Source: Haloarcula vallismortis ATCC 29715 (lineage in GTDB: Archaea > Halobacteriota > Halobacteria > Halobacteriales > Haloarculaceae). Taken from it: a stretch of DNA of 64,000 nt. This document shows positions 52,864 through 61,191 of the stretch, piece after piece; the stretch's first letter is position 1, and the number at the start of each line of letters is the position of its first letter. The position numbers and the translations under genes were made by a program. The stretch spans positions 178,348 through 242,347 of the forward strand of contig NZ_AOLQ01000038.1 in the NCBI RefSeq assembly GCF_000337775.1. The letters are read 5' to 3'. Below the pieces are notes generated by a model. The model saw nothing but the letters and a program-made list of their open reading frames with translations, was not told the DNA's origin and did no database searches.

Positions 52864-53925
52864 ATGAATACAGACGACGTACGCGAGCGCCTGCGAACGG
52901 TCGAGGACCCGGACCTGGGAGCCGACATCGTCTCACTCGGCCTGATAAACAGCATCGACGTGACTGATGACGAGATCAGCATCGACCTGGCGCTCGGTGC
53001 GCCGTACTCGCCGACGGAGACGAGCATCGCGAACGAGGTCCGCGAGGCGCTTAGCGACATCGACCGCGAAATAGATCTCTCGGCGAGCGTCGACCGCGGC
53101 GTTCCGGAGGCCGAGGACCCGCTCCCGAAGGTCAAGAACGTCATTGCGGTCGCTTCAGGGAAAGGCGGCGTCGGCAAGTCTACTGTCGCGGTGAACCTCG
53201 CCGCGGGTCTCTCGCGGCTCGGGGCCCGCGTCGGCCTGTTCGACGCCGACGTGTACGGTCCGAACGTCCCCCGGATGCTCGACGCCGACGAACAGCCGCG
53301 CGCGACAGAGGACGAGGAGATCATCCCCGTCGAGAAACACGGGATGAAACTGATGAGCATGGACTTCCTCGTCGGCAAGGACGACCCGGTCATCTTCCGC
53401 GGCCCGATGGTCGACAACGTCCTCACGCAGCTCTGGGACGACGTGCTCTGGGGCGAACTCGACTACATGGTCGTTGACCTGCCGCCGGGGACCGGCGACA
53501 CGCAGCTGACGATGCTCCAGCAGGTGCCCGTCTCCGGAGCCGTCATCGTTACGACGCCGGAGGAGGTCGCCCTCGACGACGCCCGGAAGGGGCTCCGGAT
53601 GTTCGGCCGCCACGAAACTCCCGTCCTGGGTATCGTCGAGAACATGTCGTCGTTCGTCTGCCCGGACTGTGGCGGCACGCACGACATCTTCGGCAGCGGC
53701 GGCGGCCGCGAGTTCGCCGACGAGACGGAGATGCCGTTCCTCGGCGAGATCCCGCTCGACCCCGAAGTCAGGGAAGGTGGCGCGACCGGCGAGCCGCTCG
53801 TTCTGGACGAGGACAGCGATGTCGGCGAGTCGTTCCGCGACATCGCCGCCCGCACCGCCAACATGCAGGGCATCATCCACCGAAAGCGCCAGAGCGACAG
53901 TCAGGCCACCCAACCAGAGCAGTAG
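52864..53925 (+). CDS. apbC: Mrp/NBP35-type iron-sulfur cluster carrier ATPase
   Basis: A 353-residue scaffold or carrier that hands iron-sulfur clusters to apoproteins. An N-terminal MIP18-like domain (about 1-85) is followed by the deviant P-loop SGKGGVGKST (about 98-107), DADVYGPNVPRM, and VVDLPPGTGDTQLT. The cluster-bridging CPDC is near residue 263. The ATG at 52864 is selected for its MNTDDVRERL start; the longer frame is unsupported. Confidence 0.93.
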   Translation: MNTDDVRERLRTVEDPDLGADIVSLGLINSIDVTDDEISIDLALGAPYSPTETSIANEVREALSDIDREIDLSASVDRGVPEAEDPLPKVKNVIAVASGKGGVGKSTVAVNLAAGLSRLGARVGLFDADVYGPNVPRMLDADEQPRATEDEEIIPVEKHGMKLMSMDFLVGKDDPVIFRGPMVDNVLTQLWDDVLWGELDYMVVDLPPGTGDTQLTMLQQVPVSGAVIVTTPEEVALDDARKGLRMFGRHETPVLGIVENMSSFVCPDCGGTHDIFGSGGGREFADETEMPFLGEIPLDPEVREGGATGEPLVLDEDSDVGESFRDIAARTANMQGIIHRKRQSDSQATQPEQ

Positions 53926-53980
53926 CGGGCAGAAGAGAGCAATAGCTCGTTGTTGCGGGAGACAGAGAGAAAAAACCGAG

Positions 53981-54172
53981 TTACGCTTCGACCGGGTTGT
54001 TCATCTTCCGGGTGACGTAGCCGGCGATGCGGTTGCGGACACCCTTTGATTCGATGTTGGTCAGTTCCTCGACGACGTCTTTGTTGTGTTCGAAGTCTGC
54101 ACCGAAGGCGTCAGGGTATCGCTCCATGAGGAGCGTCCCGGTCTTCTTGACGTAGGCGGGTTTGATTGCCAT
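53981..54172 (-). CDS. rps17e: Ribosomal protein eS17
   Basis: A small-subunit protein of 63 residues: [23 protein letters not shown] at the start and [17 protein letters not shown] at the end are family signatures. The ATG at 54172 is used. It is the last of a minus-strand run that follows the cofD operon. Confidence 0.95.
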   Translation of the reverse strand: MAIKPAYVKKTGTLLMERYPDAFGADFEHNKDVVEELTNIESKGVRNRIAGYVTRKMNNPVEA

Positions 54173-54362
54173 GCGCGCTACTTGCTTGGTCGCACTCAAA
54201 AAGGGTTCGGAACGGACCACGCACGCGAATGTTTATCAGGAGGGGCGGAACCAGGCACTGCCGTGCGCTGACCGTCGCTGTGGCAGGCCCAGCGGGAGTG
54301 CGACACAGCCTGTCACCGACTGTGGTGTGTCGCCTGTTTGCCCCTGATTCCGTGCGGAGTCG

Positions 54363-54977
54363 CTACCACTCGGCATCGACTAGCTCACGCACGCGCTGGA
54401 AGGCCGCTTGCTCGCGCTCGCTGCCGGCCGTGTCGACCACGGACTCGAAATAGGCGAGGCGCTCCAGCAACGTCTCGCGGTCGTAGCTCGGCACGTCCAG
54501 TCGCGAAGCCGCGACCGTCGCCTCGACGACGGCAGCGTGGCCGCGGTTCGTCGTCGGCACGACGCGCCGCTCAACGGCACTGTCGACAGGGTGGAGTCCC
54601 CACTCGACCCACTGTGTGTTCCCTTCTGCTCCAGAATCACGCCGTTCAACGTCGACCTCTACCCACGCGTCTGCGCTGTCAATGACCGGGTCGTCTTCCT
54701 CGCGGACTGACAGCGCCGCTTCGGCGAAATCGACCGGGTCGCGAGTGAACTGAACGTAGCCATCCCCACGCTCCCGGAAGTTCCGCCAGGTCCGGGTCCG
54801 TCCCCACGTCGTCGCCGTGGCTGGCCCGTCACCGTCTGGTGCATGGACACCCAGCGCAGCGATGTTCCAGCGCTCATTCGGTCCCAGCGTGGTGACGACC
54901 GTCTCGGTGACGCCGGCGAGCGCGACGGGCCACGCCGTCTGTACGTCAGTTCCGTCTGGCGGCAGCTCCCCGGTCAC
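54363..54977 (-). CDS. DUF447-family protein
   Basis: A 204-residue protein of the DUF447 (COG2457) family, a flavin-reductase-like barrel of unconfirmed activity. TETVVTTLGPNERWNIAALGVHAP near the start is typical. In methylotrophs homologues stand in gene sets for methanofuran or tetrahydromethanopterin-linked C1 metabolism. The GTG at 54977 overlaps the CitG-like stop (GTGA). It may act on a pterin or furan carrier; that is inference. Confidence 0.8.
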   Translation of the reverse strand: MTGELPPDGTDVQTAWPVALAGVTETVVTTLGPNERWNIAALGVHAPDGDGPATATTWGRTRTWRNFRERGDGYVQFTRDPVDFAEAALSVREEDDPVIDSADAWVEVDVERRDSGAEGNTQWVEWGLHPVDSAVERRVVPTTNRGHAAVVEATVAASRLDVPSYDRETLLERLAYFESVVDTAGSEREQAAFQRVRELVDAEW

Positions 54978-55813
54978 ACTTCGAGCCCCCGTTCCAGCGC
55001 GACGAACAACGCACCGGCAACGATATCCGCAGTCGTTCCGGGATTGATGTCCCGCTGGACGAACTCCTCGGCGAGGTCGGTTGCGTCTTCGTCGCCGTCG
55101 AGAACGGCCTGTGCCCGTCGCTGGACCTCTGTGGCGGTTTCGCGGTTCTGTCGCGTGGCGATGAAGGTGTCCGGTTCCGCTGCAAGCAGTTCGAGGAACA
55201 CGGCAGACGCGCGGTCTGCAACGGGTCCCGACCCGTTCAGTAGCCACTCGGCAGCCTCGAAGACGCGCTCGAAGCCGGAGACCCACTCGGCTGCCACACC
55301 GTCGACCTCAGCACTTGACTCCATTACATCGAACAGGGTCAGTCCCCGCGCCCGGAGTTCCGGAATCGCGTCGCTCCCGCGGCGGACATCGAGCGGTTCC
55401 AGCCCGTCCGGCGGGTCGTCGACGGCTACATCGACGTGTTCGAAGGCGCGGTAGAACGCCGCCGCATCCTCGACGGTCGTCTCGCGGACAACGGCGTCCA
55501 CACCGGACGGCGACAGTCGCCCATCGACGGCCGCGGCCGCCAGCGGCGTAAGCGTCAGCAGCGCCCCGAACTGGGTGTTCCCGCCCGATTGGGCGGCCAT
55601 CCCCTCGACAGCAGTCTCGAACGCGGGACCGATAGAGTCGCCCGCAGCCGCGCGGTCGAGCCCCGGACGTGCTCCCACGGCACCGGCCATGAAGTGCTCG
55701 AACCGGAGGTCGTCGTACTCCCGCTTTCGGTCGACGTTGCCGGGCTTCGGCGTGCCGGAGACCTCCAGCAGTAGTGCCAGCTGGGCGTTCTGTCCGACCA
55801 ACCGGTCGCTCAC
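54974..55813 (-). CDS. CitG-like (triphosphoribosyl-dephospho-CoA synthase family) protein
   Basis: A 279-residue member of the COG1767 family. GTPKPGNVDRKREYDDLRFEHFMAGA at the start is typical, and the GGNTQFGALLTLTPLAA segment follows. There is no citrate lyase here, so the classical role in making its prosthetic group is unlikely. Its DUF447 neighbour matches the pair seen in C1-carrier gene sets. The GTG at 55813 overlaps the upstream stop (GTGA). Confidence 0.8.
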   Translation of the reverse strand: MSDRLVGQNAQLALLLEVSGTPKPGNVDRKREYDDLRFEHFMAGAVGARPGLDRAAAGDSIGPAFETAVEGMAAQSGGNTQFGALLTLTPLAAAAVDGRLSPSGVDAVVRETTVEDAAAFYRAFEHVDVAVDDPPDGLEPLDVRRGSDAIPELRARGLTLFDVMESSAEVDGVAAEWVSGFERVFEAAEWLLNGSGPVADRASAVFLELLAAEPDTFIATRQNRETATEVQRRAQAVLDGDEDATDLAEEFVQRDINPGTTADIVAGALFVALERGLEV

Positions 55814-56556
55814 GGTGACACCTCCGACGCGAACCATCCCGCTGTCGCTTCCCGGACAGCACGGAGCGTATCGGGATTGTCGCTTGCACGCCCGACACTG
55901 ACCGCATCAGCGCCGTAGGCGAGGTACTCCTGTGCGGTCTCCGCCCCTCGAACGCCGTTGTTTGCGACGACGAACAGGTCGGTGGCGTCGGTCACCTCGG
56001 CGATGACGGACTCCGAGTCCATCGCGTCGACGTGGAACATGTCGCCACCAGCCGCTTCGATGGCGTGAGCAATGGCTGGGAGCGAGACGCCGTCGAGTTC
56101 AGCACGTCCTTTCACCGAGACCGTCGCCCCTGTCGACGCGGCTGCTTCCACGAACGTCGCCAGTCGCTCCGGGTCCCGGAGCAGTGCCTCGCCAGCACCG
56201 GCGGCGCACATCTCGTCTTGCCGGCAGTGGGCATTGATCTCGACGATGGCGTCGTGACGCTGGCAAACGGCAGCAGTACGCTCGACGGGCGCGAGCGTCG
56301 CGCTCCGGACGTTGAACGCCGGGCGTAACGGTGCGTCTGCAAGCGAAGCCAACTGGTCGTCGACGAACGCGACCGGATCGTCCGGCAGGAACTCGGAGCG
56401 GTCGCGGTCCGTCATCGCTTGGGCGGCCTCGCGGGTCCGGTCGTCAAGTGCGATACCGCCGAGGAACGCACATCCGACCTGAGACTCGACCGCGCGGGCC
56501 CACGACGCGTTGGCCTCGCCACTCAAACTCGCAAGCGCGACCCGCGGCTCGAACAT
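55810..56556 (-). CDS. Dihydrouridine-synthase-like TIM-barrel protein
   Basis: A 248-residue FMN-binding-type barrel of the DUS superfamily. IVEINAHCRQDEMCAAGAGEALL holds a CxxxxMC region like the substrate-side cysteine of DUS, and VSVKGRAELDGV and FVVANNGVRGAETAQEYLAYGADAVSVGR are FMN-site strands. It lacks the usual tRNA-binding C-terminal domain, so tRNA need not be its substrate. It overlaps both neighbours by one to four bases in the cofD operon. Confidence 0.78.
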   Translation of the reverse strand: MFEPRVALASLSGEANASWARAVESQVGCAFLGGIALDDRTREAAQAMTDRDRSEFLPDDPVAFVDDQLASLADAPLRPAFNVRSATLAPVERTAAVCQRHDAIVEINAHCRQDEMCAAGAGEALLRDPERLATFVEAAASTGATVSVKGRAELDGVSLPAIAHAIEAAGGDMFHVDAMDSESVIAEVTDATDLFVVANNGVRGAETAQEYLAYGADAVSVGRASDNPDTLRAVREATAGWFASEVSP

Positions 56557-57548
56557 CAGGCCACCTCCGAGAGGGCTGTTTCGACGGCGCGAGCCACCCG
56601 TTCGGCGTCAGCCTCGTCGTCAAGAGAAGTGTCGGTTCGGACGACCGGCACGTCGAGCGGCGTCGAATCGTCGTTGTCCAGTACGAACGCATCGGCGAAG
56701 GGGTATGACTCGGCCACGCCAGCGGTACTTGGCTCAACGCCGACGCCGGCCATCAGGTCCGCTGCTGGCCCCGAGAACACCGTGTCTTCTATGAACGGCG
56801 AGATGGCGACAACCGTTGTTTCGTGGAGTGCCTCTTCGACCTCATCGATGGCGAGCATCGGCCCGAGCGAGGTCACGGGATTTGACGGACCAATAACGAC
56901 AGTATCTTCGAGTGCGGTCAGGACGGCATCCGTCGCGCTGGCCGCCTCAGAGCCACGAAACTCCACGTCTTCGACCGGTGGTTCCCCGTTATGACCGACC
57001 CACCACTCCTGGAAATGCATCGGGCCGGTCGGCGTGTGGATGATGGACGCGACAGGGTCGTTGCTCATCGGTAGCAGGGTCCGCTCCAGTTCGAACGCGT
57101 CGGCGAGCGTTCGCGTCACCTCGGTCAGCGAGTGGCCCTCGTCAAGCAGCGAGGTCCGTGTGACGTGGACCGCGCGGTCCCGGTCGCCGATGTGCATGAA
57201 CTCCGCGACGCCCGAGAAGCGCCGCCAGCGAGCGATGTCACGCCCCGCGGTCTGTGCATCGTCGGAGAGGTATCGCGGGCCGCCTTCGAGCCCGGCGGCG
57301 TCGGCGAGCCGCGTCAGTTCGGCGTGTGTCTCTGCGGTGTCGTCGGCGATACCCCACCACATCTCTCGGTCGAGGACAGCACCGTCCAGAAACAGGACGG
57401 TATCGAGGTCGGGACAGACCAGATGCCCACCCAGTTCGATATCGTCCCCGGTGTTGGCGACGACAGTCGTCGCCGCGGGTGAAAACACGTCGTCGGCACC
57501 GGCGAGGAGCTTCGGCGTTCCCGTCCCGCCGGCGAGAAACGTCACCAT
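56556..57548 (-). CDS. cofD: 2-phospho-L-lactate transferase (F420 biosynthesis)
   Basis: Joins the phosphoenolpyruvyl or lactyl phosphate group to the deazaflavin Fo to give F420-0. A 330-residue protein: [14 protein letters not shown] at the start, [21 protein letters not shown] (about 30-50) with the nucleotide contacts, and [16 protein letters not shown] later. TTTATAC about 25-30 bases before the ATG is a TATA element, so cofD heads a four-gene operon. F420 serves the LLM-family enzyme at 19.65 kb. Confidence 0.93.
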   Translation of the reverse strand: MVTFLAGGTGTPKLLAGADDVFSPAATTVVANTGDDIELGGHLVCPDLDTVLFLDGAVLDREMWWGIADDTAETHAELTRLADAAGLEGGPRYLSDDAQTAGRDIARWRRFSGVAEFMHIGDRDRAVHVTRTSLLDEGHSLTEVTRTLADAFELERTLLPMSNDPVASIIHTPTGPMHFQEWWVGHNGEPPVEDVEFRGSEAASATDAVLTALEDTVVIGPSNPVTSLGPMLAIDEVEEALHETTVVAISPFIEDTVFSGPAADLMAGVGVEPSTAGVAESYPFADAFVLDNDDSTPLDVPVVRTDTSLDDEADAERVARAVETALSEVA

Positions 57549-57708
57549 GTCTTGACGTAGGGGGAACTGACAGTATAAACGTGGTCACTGACGCTGGTCA
57601 GGGTTTGAAAACGACCGTACGAGGACGTTTTTTATGCAGAGAATCACAGCTGAGAACTGGGTGGGTAGAGTGAAGAGGGTCGGTAAGATAGGCAGGGTAA
57701 CGGGTGCT

Positions 57709-58248
57709 ATGCCCATCGTGAATCCACACCGCTTCGCGCCTGCAACCTCCAACGAAGAGTACGTCTACGGGTCCTGTGCGCCGGGCTGGCATACGGCCGC
57801 CACGCATCAGGATGCTCTCGATGAGTGGGTCGCACATATGCAGGCACACGACATCGAGCGAGTCTGCTGTCTGCTTCCCGGGCAACAGCTCGACGACGCT
57901 GGGGCCAATATCCAGCGCTATCGGGCGGCCTTCGGAGCGTCATCAGTCCGCCACGTACCCGTTCCCGACCACCGACTTATCCCACAGGACCGCCTCCACA
58001 ACGAGATTCTGCCGTTCCTCGTCGACGCCTGTGAGACAGAGGAACGAGTTGTCGTTCATTGTCTGGCCGGCATCGGTCGCACCGGACAGGCACTCGCCGC
58101 ATGGTTGGTGTATCATTACGACTACGGCCCCGACCGCGCCATCGAAGCAGTACAGGAGATGGGTCGTGACCCGAAGGACGCAATCAAGGCAGGGAACGCG
58201 ACCAGAGACGAACTGTTCGATCTGTTGTCGTCTGTCGCGCGTCTGTAG
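57709..58248 (+). CDS. Dual-specificity/tyrosine phosphatase-like protein
   Basis: A 179-residue cysteine phosphatase. VVHCLAGIGRTGQ carries the HCxxxxxRT signature with C118 and the P-loop arginine; the general-acid aspartate is probably in VPVPDHRLI. The substrate is unknown. The ATG at 57709 (MPIVNPHRF) is chosen; the earlier ATG at 57634 would add a basic stretch unlike the family. Convergent to the ABC exporter genes with a 20-base gap. Confidence 0.85.
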   Translation: MPIVNPHRFAPATSNEEYVYGSCAPGWHTAATHQDALDEWVAHMQAHDIERVCCLLPGQQLDDAGANIQRYRAAFGASSVRHVPVPDHRLIPQDRLHNEILPFLVDACETEERVVVHCLAGIGRTGQALAAWLVYHYDYGPDRAIEAVQEMGRDPKDAIKAGNATRDELFDLLSSVARL

Positions 58249-58268
58249 GGCCACTCAGCACAGTGGAT

Positions 58269-59009
58269 TCAGTCCGTGCGCGGGAGAAGCCGTGCGCCGA
58301 CAGCAAAGCCGACGACGGCACAGACGGTGAGAACAGCGAGCGGGCCGAGCGCTTCGCCAGTCCCCGTCGTCGCCGCACGGACGCCACGCGAAAAGTACGT
58401 CAGCGGCGAGAGCCAGGTCGGCAGCCACGTGGGGAGGAGCGTCTGTGGGACGAACGTCTCTGAGAGGAAGAGCAACGGCAGCGCAATGCCGTTGCTCGCC
58501 GCGATGACGCCGTCTTGCGAGTCCGCGAGACTGCCCAGCATCGCCCCGACAGCACAGAACAGTGCGACGCCAAGGCCGACAAACGGGAACAACAGCCCCG
58601 ACAGGCGGATTGTTGCGCCGGTGAGCCACACCATCAGGCCCAGAATCAAGAGGCCGGCGATGCCGATGATGACGACGTTGACGAGCGTCTGTGCCAGCAG
58701 CCACTCGGTCCGGGTCAGCGGCGTCGTCGCCAGCTTTTCGAAACGGTTCCCGTCTCGGTGACGGGCCACTTCGCTGCCGACGCGAGAGAGCGGCGTAAAC
58801 AGAACGACGACCGCCAGATACCCCGGCGCATAGAAGCTCGGTGGCTCGGTGAACAGCCCGCCGCCGCCCGGCTGGGTCTGGACCAGCACGCCGAAGATGA
58901 CGACGATGATGACCGGGAAGAAGAACGTGAAGAAGACGGCCGTCCGTCGCCGGAGGAAGGCCAGCGACGCTGCTCGCGTCTCCGCCGTGAGGCGACCCAG
59001 TCGGCTCAT
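58269..59009 (-). CDS. ABC-2 type exporter, permease subunit
   Basis: A 246-residue membrane protein with about six helices; VFFTFFFPVIIVVIFGVLV is the first. The gene pairs with the ATPase it overlaps by four bases. The family exports drugs, lipids or polysaccharides; no substrate clue is visible. Confidence 0.88.
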   Translation of the reverse strand: MSRLGRLTAETRAASLAFLRRRTAVFFTFFFPVIIVVIFGVLVQTQPGGGGLFTEPPSFYAPGYLAVVVLFTPLSRVGSEVARHRDGNRFEKLATTPLTRTEWLLAQTLVNVVIIGIAGLLILGLMVWLTGATIRLSGLLFPFVGLGVALFCAVGAMLGSLADSQDGVIAASNGIALPLLFLSETFVPQTLLPTWLPTWLSPLTYFSRGVRAATTGTGEALGPLAVLTVCAVVGFAVGARLLPRTD

Positions 59010-59947
59010 TGGACACCACCCGCGACCGGCTCCGTCTGCTGTGGTTCGCCGCGCCGGCCGACGGCCGTCCCGGTGAGTTCGAGGTACACGTCCTCTAAGT
59101 CCGGCTGTTTCCAGGTCAGACTGTCGTACTCGATGCCCGCCTCGCCCAGTTGCGCAGTGATGTTACCGATAGATTCCGGACGGATGCCGTAGACGACCAG
59201 CCGGCCGTTCCGGAGTGCTGTCTCCGCCGGGTAGTCGATGGCCGCCACAGCGGCTTCATCGAAGGTCCCATCCACGATGAGCTGGCTGTCGCCGCCGTGC
59301 TCAGCGACGAGTTCCTCCGGCGAATCCAGTGCGATGAGTGTCCCGTCAGCGAGGAGACCGACGCGGTCCGCGAGGCGCTGGGCTTCCTCCATGTAATGTG
59401 TCGTGACGAGAATCGTCACACCGCGGTCGGCAAGCCCCTCCAGCAGTCGCCAGAGGTCACGCCGCCCGGCTGGGTCGATGCCGGTTGTGGGTTCGTCCAG
59501 CACGAGGAGGTCCGGGTCGTTAATCAGCGCCGTCGCAACACAGGTCCGTCGCTGCTGTCCGCCTGAAAGGTTCTCGTAGGTTGTACTAGCAGTGTCTAAT
59601 AGACCGACGTCGTCGAGGACAGCCTCGACGTCGCGAGTATCGTCGTAGAGACCGGCGTAGTACTCGAGCAGTTCCCGAGCCGTCAGTCGCTCGTGGGGCG
59701 CAAACGACTGTGGCAACAGACCGATTCGGTCGCGGGCGACCGTTCTGGGGGACTGGCCGAACAGCCGTACCTCGCCAGTCGCATCCGTCGTTCCGGTCAA
59801 CGCCCGTACGAGCGTCGTCTTGCCAGCTCCGTTGGGCCCGACCAGTGCGAGCACCTCGCCGGCGGTCGCCGTCAGCGAAACACCGTCAAGTGCGACCGTA
59901 TCGCCGTAGCGTCGCCCGACATCCGACGCGACCAGTACCTCGTCCAT
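59006..59947 (-). CDS. ABC exporter, ATP-binding subunit
   Basis: A 313-residue ATPase. Walker A GPNGAGKTT (about 38-46), signature LSGGQQRR (about 128-135), Walker B DLLVLDEPTTGIDPAG, and switch His in VTTHYMEEA are complete. The C-terminal 80 residues match the extra domain of DrrA/CcmA-type exporters. Forms one exporter with the overlapping permease. Confidence 0.93.
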   Translation of the reverse strand: MDEVLVASDVGRRYGDTVALDGVSLTATAGEVLALVGPNGAGKTTLVRALTGTTDATGEVRLFGQSPRTVARDRIGLLPQSFAPHERLTARELLEYYAGLYDDTRDVEAVLDDVGLLDTASTTYENLSGGQQRRTCVATALINDPDLLVLDEPTTGIDPAGRRDLWRLLEGLADRGVTILVTTHYMEEAQRLADRVGLLADGTLIALDSPEELVAEHGGDSQLIVDGTFDEAAVAAIDYPAETALRNGRLVVYGIRPESIGNITAQLGEAGIEYDSLTWKQPDLEDVYLELTGTAVGRRGEPQQTEPVAGGVQ

Positions 59948-60002
59948 GCGCCCTCGTCCGGTCGGGCCGCCGAAAGCAGTTCCGTTCTCGCGCCACTATG
60001 GG

Positions 60003-60110
60003 TTACACGTTGCGGCCACATTCCAGACAGACAGCCGGGAGCCACGGCTTGTCCGTAACGACTGGTCTGGTGGTTTCACAGTGGTCACAGAATTCGGTTT
60101 TCGTCGCCAT
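60003..60110 (-). CDS. Zinc-finger micro-protein (35 residues)
   Basis: A very small protein, MATKTEFCDHCETTRPV followed by VCLECGRNV: two CxxC knuckles 17 residues apart, a single zinc ribbon. The ATG at 60110 has TATTTATTG about 23-31 bases upstream, so a leaderless transcript would start right at the codon. Haloarchaea are rich in such zinc-finger micro-proteins, and one in Haloferax (HVO_2753) is known to affect swarming and biofilm. Too short for ordinary gene finders. Confidence 0.7.
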   Translation of the reverse strand: MATKTEFCDHCETTRPVVTDKPWLPAVCLECGRNV

Positions 60111-60218
60111 GTGCCGGAAGTGTCACAGCAGAACAATAAATAGTTTGTTGTGCGGTATATCTTCTCATACTGGTGGGACTTCGCCACGGCGTTCCGGTGC
60201 CAGTATCACTGTGGCCTG

Positions 60219-60458
60219 CTACGTGACGTACGATCTGATGTCACGGACGATAGCGTCCACGTCGAACTCGTCGCTGGCCTCGGCTTTGTCGTAGACCGTC
60301 TCGTCGTCCACGCTAATCCTGAACACCCCGTGGTCGCCCATGACCAGTCGGACGCTGTCGAGTTCCCGCTCAAGTCCGGACAGAATCGCCTGCTGGACGG
60401 TTACCGCTCGCTCGCGGAATCCACATGGGACACAGTATTCGATTTCGACGGTGCTCAT
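60219..60458 (-). CDS. SelW/Rdx-like thioredoxin-fold protein
   Basis: A 79-residue protein: VEIEYCVPCGFRERAV with the CxxC redox pair (residues 9-12), then a helix and VRLVMGDHGVFRISVDDETVYD strands, the pattern of the Rdx (selenoprotein W) family. The selenocysteine is a cysteine here. It probably works in thiol redox balance. The ATG at 60458 is preferred over a start seven residues earlier. It is one of a trio before the haem-oxidase genes. Confidence 0.8.
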   Translation of the reverse strand: MSTVEIEYCVPCGFRERAVTVQQAILSGLERELDSVRLVMGDHGVFRISVDDETVYDKAEASDEFDVDAIVRDIRSYVT

Positions 60459-60489
60459 ATCGGCCTTTACGCCTGTCAACGTGAAAGCG

Positions 60490-61191
60490 CTATGGTCGGT
60501 CGACTAATGTTCGGAGCCGACTGACGAGCGTCACGTCGAACCGGTGGACGCCGTACAGCAGTCCGACCGAGGTGACGAACACCACTGTCGAAAGACCATA
60601 CGACTGGGACAGGGCCGCCTGTGACAGCGTTGCCCCGACGCCCACGAATCCGCCCAGTATCGACGCGATAATCGGGAGGACACAGGAGACACACGAAAAC
60701 AGGCCGACGATGCCGCCAACCGCGCCGCCGCTCGCGTCGACGGCGGTCACGAACACCAGATACGAGAGCGCCAGGTAGCCGGCGACTTTCCACGGAATGA
60801 GCACTACGCTGAGGGTCGCACCGCTGAACACGACCGTCGGCGAGAATCCGGGCGGGGCCTGCGTGACTAGCCGGACCCCCGTCCCCTGGCCGCCCGTTCC
60901 GTAGACGCCGCCGACGTACCCTAACACGAGTAGATAGCCCAGAGCGATAACCGCACTGCCGAGCGTCCGACGGCGGTCGGTCAGTTCCGGCCGCACCCGC
61001 AGGACAACGAGACCGGCGATGTTGAGCCAGATGAACGGGAACAGCAGAAGGAACGGGTCCGTCGCGGGTTGGGCCGTGTTGAGGACGTAGCCCAGAACGA
61101 GGATAACTTCCGCGTTCAATACGGCTGCCCAGGTCACCAGCGAGCGCGTGTCCGGGATCGCATCTCTGAAAGCTGCTGTCGTGGTGCTCAT
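60490..61191 (-). CDS. Six- or seven-helix membrane protein beside ctaB, possible oxidase assembly factor
   Basis: A 233-residue membrane protein, about six helices. GLFSCVSCVLPIIASILGGFVG (late, residues about 170-191) contains a CxxC pair inside a helix, reminiscent of membrane thiol or copper proteins such as CcdA. It overlaps ctaB by four bases, so a role in cytochrome oxidase assembly or haem handling is plausible. No family name was recognised. Confidence 0.6.
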   Translation of the reverse strand: MSTTTAAFRDAIPDTRSLVTWAAVLNAEVILVLGYVLNTAQPATDPFLLLFPFIWLNIAGLVVLRVRPELTDRRRTLGSAVIALGYLLVLGYVGGVYGTGGQGTGVRLVTQAPPGFSPTVVFSGATLSVVLIPWKVAGYLALSYLVFVTAVDASGGAVGGIVGLFSCVSCVLPIIASILGGFVGVGATLSQAALSQSYGLSTVVFVTSVGLLYGVHRFDVTLVSRLRTLVDRP

